DNA from: Mycolicibacterium sarraceniae
GTDB lineage: Bacteria; Actinomycetota; Actinomycetes; Mycobacteriales; Mycobacteriaceae
Length of the DNA: 64,000 nucleotides
NCBI RefSeq assembly: GCF_010731875.1
Contig: NZ_AP022595.1
Coordinates: forward strand, 4,526,001-4,590,000
Direction: 5' to 3'
Below are positions 59,789 through 64,000 of the stretch, piece after piece. Both the position numbers and the translations under genes were made by a program. A model generated the notes under the pieces. The model ran no database searches and was not told the origin of the DNA. It saw only the letters and a list, made by a program, of their open reading frames with translations. How positions within the stretch are numbered: the stretch's first letter is position 1; the number at the start of each line of letters is the position of its first letter.

Positions 59789-61213
59789 ATGGGTTCGACC
59801 ATCCTGCACAAGGCCGTCGCAGCGGTCCGCGCCGCGCACGATGAACTCGCCGCGCTCCCCGTGGACACGTTGTCCCACCGCGAACTTCTCGACGTGCTTG
59901 GCGAGCTGGAGATCCTGTCCCGGCAGCTCCCCGCACAATCACACCGCATCCTCGCCAGGCTCACCGCCGAGGCTTCACCGCAAGCACTCGGCGCCAAAAC
60001 TCTCCCCGATGTGCTGACCACCCGCCTGCGTGTCTCGCGGACCGAAGCCAAGCGGCGGGTGCGCGATGCCGCAGTGCTGGGGCCGCGTCGTTCCCTCATC
60101 GGTGAGCCGCTGTCACCGGTTCTGGAGCTGACGGCCGCGGCGCAGGCCGCCGGCCAGATCGGTCCCGAACATGTGGCGATCATCGGTGAGTTTTTCCGCA
60201 AGCTGCCAGCTTGGGTCGACCCGCAGACCCGCACCCAGGCCGAATCCGATCTGGTCGTCAACGCTCGCGGCCTCACGCCCGAGGAACTGAAGCAGGTCGC
60301 CCAGCGGCTGCAGACGCTGATCGATCAGGACGGGCCGATGCCCGACGACGCCGAACAGGCACGCAAGCGCGGGGTGTGGATCGGCAAGCAACAGGCCGAC
60401 GGTATGACGCCGGTACACGCACTGCTGGATCCCCTGTGCCTGGCGACACTCGAAGCGGTCACCGCCAGACTGGCCGCTCCCGGTATGTGTAATCCGTACG
60501 ACGAAAATCCCTGTATATCAGGCACTCCCAGTCATGACCAGGTCGCCGGCGACGATCGATCAGCGGCGCAGCGCAACCACGACGCACTCACCGCGATGGG
60601 GCGCAGCGTCTTATCGTCGGGCGAACTCGGCCAGCACAACGGGTTGCCCGCGATGATCATCGTGTCGACGACACTGCAGGATCTCACCGACGCAGCCGGC
60701 GTCGGCGTGACAGCTGGTGGCTCGCTGCTACCGATGAGTGACGTCATCCGGCTCGCGTCGCACGCCCATCACAGCCTGGTGGTGTTCGACAAGCACACCG
60801 CTCGTCCGCTGTACTTGGGACGCTCCAAGCGGATCGCGACCGCCGATCAACGCATCGTGCTGTTGGCACGCGACCGCGGCTGCACCCGCCCGGGATGCAC
60901 GGTGTGCGGCTACGACTGCCAGGTACACCACATCACCGGCTGGGCGACCGGCGGCCAAACCAACGTCGACACCATGGTGCTGGCCTGCCCCGCCGACAAC
61001 CGCCTCGCCGATGACGGATACTTCGTGCGGATCCGGGCCGACGGATCGGTCGAATGGATCCCGCCCCCGCACAACGATATCGGCCAGGCGCGAACGAACG
61101 TGTACCACCACCCCGAACGGATGCTCACCACATCCCAGGCGGACACCGAGATTGCCAGACAGGTGGCCGCCCCGGATCGGGACGACGACGTCGGAGACGA
61201 CGAGGTGGCATGA
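59789..61213 (+). CDS. DUF222/HNH endonuclease-domain protein (13E12 repeat family)
   Basis: A 474-aa protein common in many copies in mycobacteria. The DUF222 helical domain spans ~1-300 ([58 protein letters not shown]). A C-terminal HNH domain follows: [21 protein letters not shown] (in part, ~370-390) with Cys pairs and the HH motif, ending [13 protein letters not shown]. The family is related to REP13E12 mobile repeats; nuclease activity is inferred from the intact Cys/His set. An acidic tail [10 protein letters not shown] closes the protein. Full-length and with its own promoter, so not decayed. Confidence 0.9.
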   Translation: MGSTILHKAVAAVRAAHDELAALPVDTLSHRELLDVLGELEILSRQLPAQSHRILARLTAEASPQALGAKTLPDVLTTRLRVSRTEAKRRVRDAAVLGPRRSLIGEPLSPVLELTAAAQAAGQIGPEHVAIIGEFFRKLPAWVDPQTRTQAESDLVVNARGLTPEELKQVAQRLQTLIDQDGPMPDDAEQARKRGVWIGKQQADGMTPVHALLDPLCLATLEAVTARLAAPGMCNPYDENPCISGTPSHDQVAGDDRSAAQRNHDALTAMGRSVLSSGELGQHNGLPAMIIVSTTLQDLTDAAGVGVTAGGSLLPMSDVIRLASHAHHSLVVFDKHTARPLYLGRSKRIATADQRIVLLARDRGCTRPGCTVCGYDCQVHHITGWATGGQTNVDTMVLACPADNRLADDGYFVRIRADGSVEWIPPPHNDIGQARTNVYHHPERMLTTSQADTEIARQVAAPDRDDDVGDDEVA

Positions 61214-61233
61214 CCCACTCGAAGCGATCGGCG

Positions 61234-62169
61234 TCAGGACTGCGTGCTCGTCCAGAAGTGGTCGATGCGGCCGGCGAGATCGATGTCGGTGGCCACCGCG
61301 ACGAACGCCGCCGCAACGATGGACGCCGGGGCACGGTCGAGCACCACCAGCCCGATCGCCGGGCTCGGTCCGTGTTTGGCCATCGACCGCGCTGAAAACC
61401 CCTGCGGCACACCGAGTTGGGGCAGCCAGGCCGTGCTGGCAATGGTGGCCCGCCGCGAATGTCTCAGGTGCGCGTAGAGCGCGTCAACCGAATCCGCCTC
61501 CACCGCAGGGCGGTAATGAATGCCCTCGGCGGCCATATTGGCGTCCAGAATGTGGCGATTACGCATGGTGGTCGTCAGCACGCACAGCTCGAGTCCGGCC
61601 GCCTCGGCCCACGTCACCTGAGGCTTGCCCATCAACGCGTCGTCGGCGGATGCCACCAGAACGTATTGCTCCCGGTACAACTCGACCGAGCGGGTTCCCG
61701 GCAGCGATTCGTCATCGAGATACGTCAGCCCGGCGTCGATCTCGAAATCGGCCAATCGTCTGGCGATTTCGCGTGACGACAGCGCCTCGATACGCACGGA
61801 CGCCGCGGGATTGCGGGACAGGAACTCGGTGGTGACAAACGGGCTGGCGGGTACCGCCGTCGGAATCGCACCCAGCCGGGCGGTGACCGTCAGCCGCCCC
61901 TGCATCCGTTCGAGGTCGGCGAGCATCTCATCGCGTTCGGCGGTGATGCGCTGGGCCCATGCCACGACCCGTTGCCCTTCCTCGGTGAAGCCCTCGAAGC
62001 GACGGCCGCGTTGCACGATGACGATCCCCAGATCGCGCTCCAGCCTGCGGATCGCCACCGACAGCGTCGGTTGACTGATGTGGCAGCGGGCGGCCGCGCG
62101 CCCGAAGTGGCGCTCCGCGGCGAGCGCCAGCAGGTAGTCCAGGTGCTGCAGCAATACGTCGCTCGCCAT
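61234..62169 (-). CDS. LysR-family transcriptional regulator
   Basis: A 311-aa regulator. Helix-turn-helix near residues 15-50 (HFGRAAARCHISQPTLSVAIRRLERDLG in part), linker helix to ~90, then a two-lobe effector domain (TARLGAIPTAVPASPFVTTEF). The N-terminus closely recalls the mycobacterial OxyS/OxyR-like subgroup (RRFEGFTEEGQRVVAWA). It is divergent from the FdhF-type gene 101 bp away, the classic LysR arrangement, and its own -10 overlaps a palindrome. It probably controls the molybdoenzyme; the effector is unknown. Confidence 0.9.
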   Translation of the reverse strand: MASDVLLQHLDYLLALAAERHFGRAAARCHISQPTLSVAIRRLERDLGIVIVQRGRRFEGFTEEGQRVVAWAQRITAERDEMLADLERMQGRLTVTARLGAIPTAVPASPFVTTEFLSRNPAASVRIEALSSREIARRLADFEIDAGLTYLDDESLPGTRSVELYREQYVLVASADDALMGKPQVTWAEAAGLELCVLTTTMRNRHILDANMAAEGIHYRPAVEADSVDALYAHLRHSRRATIASTAWLPQLGVPQGFSARSMAKHGPSPAIGLVVLDRAPASIVAAAFVAVATDIDLAGRIDHFWTSTQS

Positions 62170-62176
62170 CGATCTG

Positions 62177-62182
62177 ACGATA
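62177..62182 (-). promoter_or_regulatory. -10 element for leaderless lysR transcript
   Basis: TATCGT on the minus strand, 7 nt before ATG 62169; overlaps the operator palindrome at 62179-62195, so binding should repress the regulator's own gene. Confidence 0.5.
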
Positions 62183-62195
62183 GCCCTGGGCTATC
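62179..62195. promoter_or_regulatory. LysR operator (GATAGCC-N3-GGCTATC) with half-match near fdhF
   Basis: Perfect 7-3-7 inverted repeat containing ATAG-N7-CTAT, the OxyR/LysR consensus shape (T-N11-A). A partial copy GATA-N6-GGCTA stands at 62247-62261, just before the fdhF ribosome binding site. One palindrome at the regulator and one degenerate copy at the target fit LysR control. Confidence 0.6.
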
Positions 62196-62270
62196 ACCGC
62201 ATGTCAAATACCGATTACGAACCCCTTGTATCTGGTGTGGGTCGCCGATAACGAGGGCTAAATTGGAGGC

Positions 62271-64000
62271 ATGGCCAGTGCCAAAGACGTCAATGCGGAC
62301 TTTGACGAACGGGACGTCGAGGTCAGCGGCCCCAAACACGAGGCGGCCGGGGTGAAGGCCGTGATGGTCAGCATGCAGCGCGGCCTGGCCGAGATGGGGC
62401 CGGTGCGCACCCTGGCGACACTGTCTCGGCTCAATCAGCGGCACGGTTTCGACTGCCCGGGCTGCGCGTGGCCCGAGGAGCATGGCGGCCGCAAGCTGGC
62501 GGAGTTCTGCGAGAACGGCGCCAAGGCGGTGGCCGAGGAGGCCACCAAACGGCGGGTCGCCCCGGACTTTTTCGCTCGCCATACCGTCGCCGAGTTGGCC
62601 GCCAAACCCGAGTACTGGCTGTCCCAGCAGGGCAGGATCACCCACCCGATGGTCCTGCGCCCCGGCGAGCAGCACTACCGGCCGATCGGCTGGGACGACG
62701 CCTTCGGCTTGATCGCCTCCCACCTGCGCGATCTGGGCTCCCCGCACGAGGCGGTGTTCTACACCTCGGGGCGCACCAGCAACGAGGCGGCGTTCCTGTA
62801 CCAACTCCTGGTCCGCAGCTTCGGCACCAACAATCTCCCCGACTGTTCCAATATGTGCCACGAGTCGTCAGGCACCGCGCTGACCGATTCCATCGGTATC
62901 GGTAAAGGCTCGGTGACCGTCGATGACGTCGAACACGCCGACGTCATCGTGATCGCAGGACAGAATCCGGGTACCAACCATCCGCGGATGCTGTCGGTGC
63001 TGGAGAAGGCGAAAGCCAACGGCACCAAGATCATCGCCGTCAATCCACTTCCCGAGGCCGGCCTGATCCGGTTCAAGGATCCGCAGAAGGTGAATGGCGT
63101 TGTCGGCCATGGGGTGCCGATCGCCGACGAATTCGTGCAGATCCGCCTCGGCGGCGACCTGGCGTTGTTCAAGGGGCTGGGCCGCCTGCTGGTGGAGGCC
63201 GAGGAGCGTGACCCCGGCAGCATCATCGACCGCGAGTTCATCGCCGCGCATTGCCACGGATTCGACGAGTACCTGGCCGATGCCCGCACCGTCGACCTGG
63301 ACACCGTCACCGAAGCCACCGGCGTCGGGGGGCCCCAGCTGGAGCGAGTCGCGGGCATGCTGGCCGGCTCCCAGCGCACGATCGTGTGCTGGGCGATGGG
63401 CATCACTCAGCACACCCATGCCGTCGCCACCATTGCCGAAATGACCAACCTGCTGTTGCTGCGCGGCATGATCGGCAAGCCCGGCGCCGGGGTGTGCCCG
63501 GTGCGTGGGCATTCCAACGTCCAGGGCGACCGCACGATGGGAATCTGGGAGAAGGTCCCCGAGACCTTTCTGAGTGCACTGGACGACCGGTTCGGCATCA
63601 TCAGCCCCCGCAAGCACGGTTATGACACGGTCGACGCGATCCGGGCTATGCGTGACGGGCGGGCGTCGGTATTCCTGGCCATGGGCGGCAATTTCGCCTC
63701 GGCCACCCCCGACACGACGGTGACCGAGGCGGCGTTGCGCACATGTGCGCTCACGGTTCAGGTCTCCACCAAGCTCAACCGCAGCCACCTGGTCCACGGC
63801 CGCACGGCACTGATCCTGCCCACCCTGGGCCGCACCGATCGCGACTTGGTAGGCGGCCGCAAACAGGTTGTTTCCGTAGAGGACTCGATGTCAATGGTGC
63901 ACCTGTCGCGGGGCAGCCTGACGCCACCGAGTGACGAGGTGCGCAGCGAAGTCGCGATCATCTGCCAGCTGGCCCGCACCCTCCTCGGCGCCGACCACCC
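62271..64000 (+). CDS. FdhF/YdeP-family molybdopterin oxidoreductase (runs off window)
   Basis: The first 576 codons of a ~750-aa enzyme. Starts ASAKDVNADFDERDVEVSGP; Fe-S-like Cys motif HGFDCPGCAWPE (~64-75), EAVFYTSGRTSNEAAFLYQ (~160-178), CSNMCHESSGTAL (~195), VIVIAGQNPGTNHPRM (~225), GMIGKPGAGVCPVRGHSNVQG (in part, ~400) and TKLNRSHLVHG (~505), all typical of TIGR01701 formate-dehydrogenase-alpha-like proteins. TTGGAGG lies just before ATG 62271. It needs bis-MGD, supplied via mobA. True substrate is uncertain (formate, or acid-related as for YdeP). Divergent from the LysR regulator. Confidence 0.92.
   Translation, partial: MASAKDVNADFDERDVEVSGPKHEAAGVKAVMVSMQRGLAEMGPVRTLATLSRLNQRHGFDCPGCAWPEEHGGRKLAEFCENGAKAVAEEATKRRVAPDFFARHTVAELAAKPEYWLSQQGRITHPMVLRPGEQHYRPIGWDDAFGLIASHLRDLGSPHEAVFYTSGRTSNEAAFLYQLLVRSFGTNNLPDCSNMCHESSGTALTDSIGIGKGSVTVDDVEHADVIVIAGQNPGTNHPRMLSVLEKAKANGTKIIAVNPLPEAGLIRFKDPQKVNGVVGHGVPIADEFVQIRLGGDLALFKGLGRLLVEAEERDPGSIIDREFIAAHCHGFDEYLADARTVDLDTVTEATGVGGPQLERVAGMLAGSQRTIVCWAMGITQHTHAVATIAEMTNLLLLRGMIGKPGAGVCPVRGHSNVQGDRTMGIWEKVPETFLSALDDRFGIISPRKHGYDTVDAIRAMRDGRASVFLAMGGNFASATPDTTVTEAALRTCALTVQVSTKLNRSHLVHGRTALILPTLGRTDRDLVGGRKQVVSVEDSMSMVHLSRGSLTPPSDEVRSEVAIICQLARTLLGADH

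Overview
The window comes from the chromosome of a high-GC mycobacterium, most likely a fast-growing, environmental Mycolicibacterium-type species. Gene order follows the M. tuberculosis Rv2400c-Rv2455c stretch almost gene for gene (subI-cysT-cysW, trehalase, lepA, rpsT-holA-comEC-comEA, degV-octT-gpgP-rsfS-nadD, moxR/VWA, proA, nadE, proB-obg-rpmA-rplU-rne, ndk, folC-valS, rpf, mobA, korB-korA). Synteny was judged from memory of that genome, not from a search. Inserted between these blocks are genes typical of larger saprophytic mycobacterial genomes: a PepSY membrane protein, a metal sensor/exporter cassette, a class II sirtuin, type III glutamine synthetase and an FdhF-type molybdoenzyme.

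Layout. 1-2.8 kb: sulfate ABC importer operon (minus strand) preceded by a probable leaderless cysteine-codon leader ORF and two very small membrane proteins. 2.9-9.0 kb: trehalase, LepA, a MazF/PemK-like protein, a decayed CBS protein and a metallo-beta-lactamase hydrolase. 9.1-14 kb: PepSY protein, then the ATP-grasp/alpha-E/transglutaminase operon. 14.2-22.8 kb: rpsT, DNA uptake genes with holA, a DapB-fold oxidoreductase, YceI, and an operon joining NAD synthesis, ribosome silencing and methylglucose lipopolysaccharide synthesis. 23-36 kb: IS relic, MoxR/VWA pair, proA, a TIGR04255 protein, a rbsK relic, an enoyl-CoA hydratase, the CmtR-like/CDF/ICMT cassette, nadE, a DUF218 exported protein, a sirtuin, proB. 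36-48 kb: obg, rpmA, rplU, rne, ndk, folC, valS, an enoyl reductase-like protein. 48-51.3 kb: an S9 peptidase relic, an FAD monooxygenase and two tandem resuscitation-promoting factors. 51.3-64 kb: a gene-poor low-GC gap, mobA, korB-korA, a sugar kinase, an iolD relic, type III GS, a DUF222/HNH protein, and a LysR regulator divergent from an FdhF-type oxidoreductase that runs off the window.

The genes work together in several modules: sulfur uptake with a cysteine-sensing leader; proline synthesis (proA, proB); NAD synthesis (nadD, nadE); MGLP synthesis (gpgP, octT); RNA/ribosome assembly (rplU, rpmA, obg, rne, rsfS, rpsT, lepA); anaerobic-type 2-oxoglutarate oxidation (korAB); and molybdoenzymes (mobA, fdhF).

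Three general traits stand out. Many genes have a TANNNT -10 hexamer 6-7 nt before the start codon, meaning leaderless mRNAs. Most operon neighbours overlap by ATGA/GTGA. Five decayed genes (CBS protein, IS transposase, rbsK, S9 peptidase, iolD) sit at block boundaries. The most interesting candidates for new biology are the cysteine-codon leader before subI, the mini membrane protein pair upstream of it, the matching CC-x7-CC tails on a metal sensor and its adjacent exporter, a possible pseudoknot leader before the DUF218 gene, and an AUC start for lepA.
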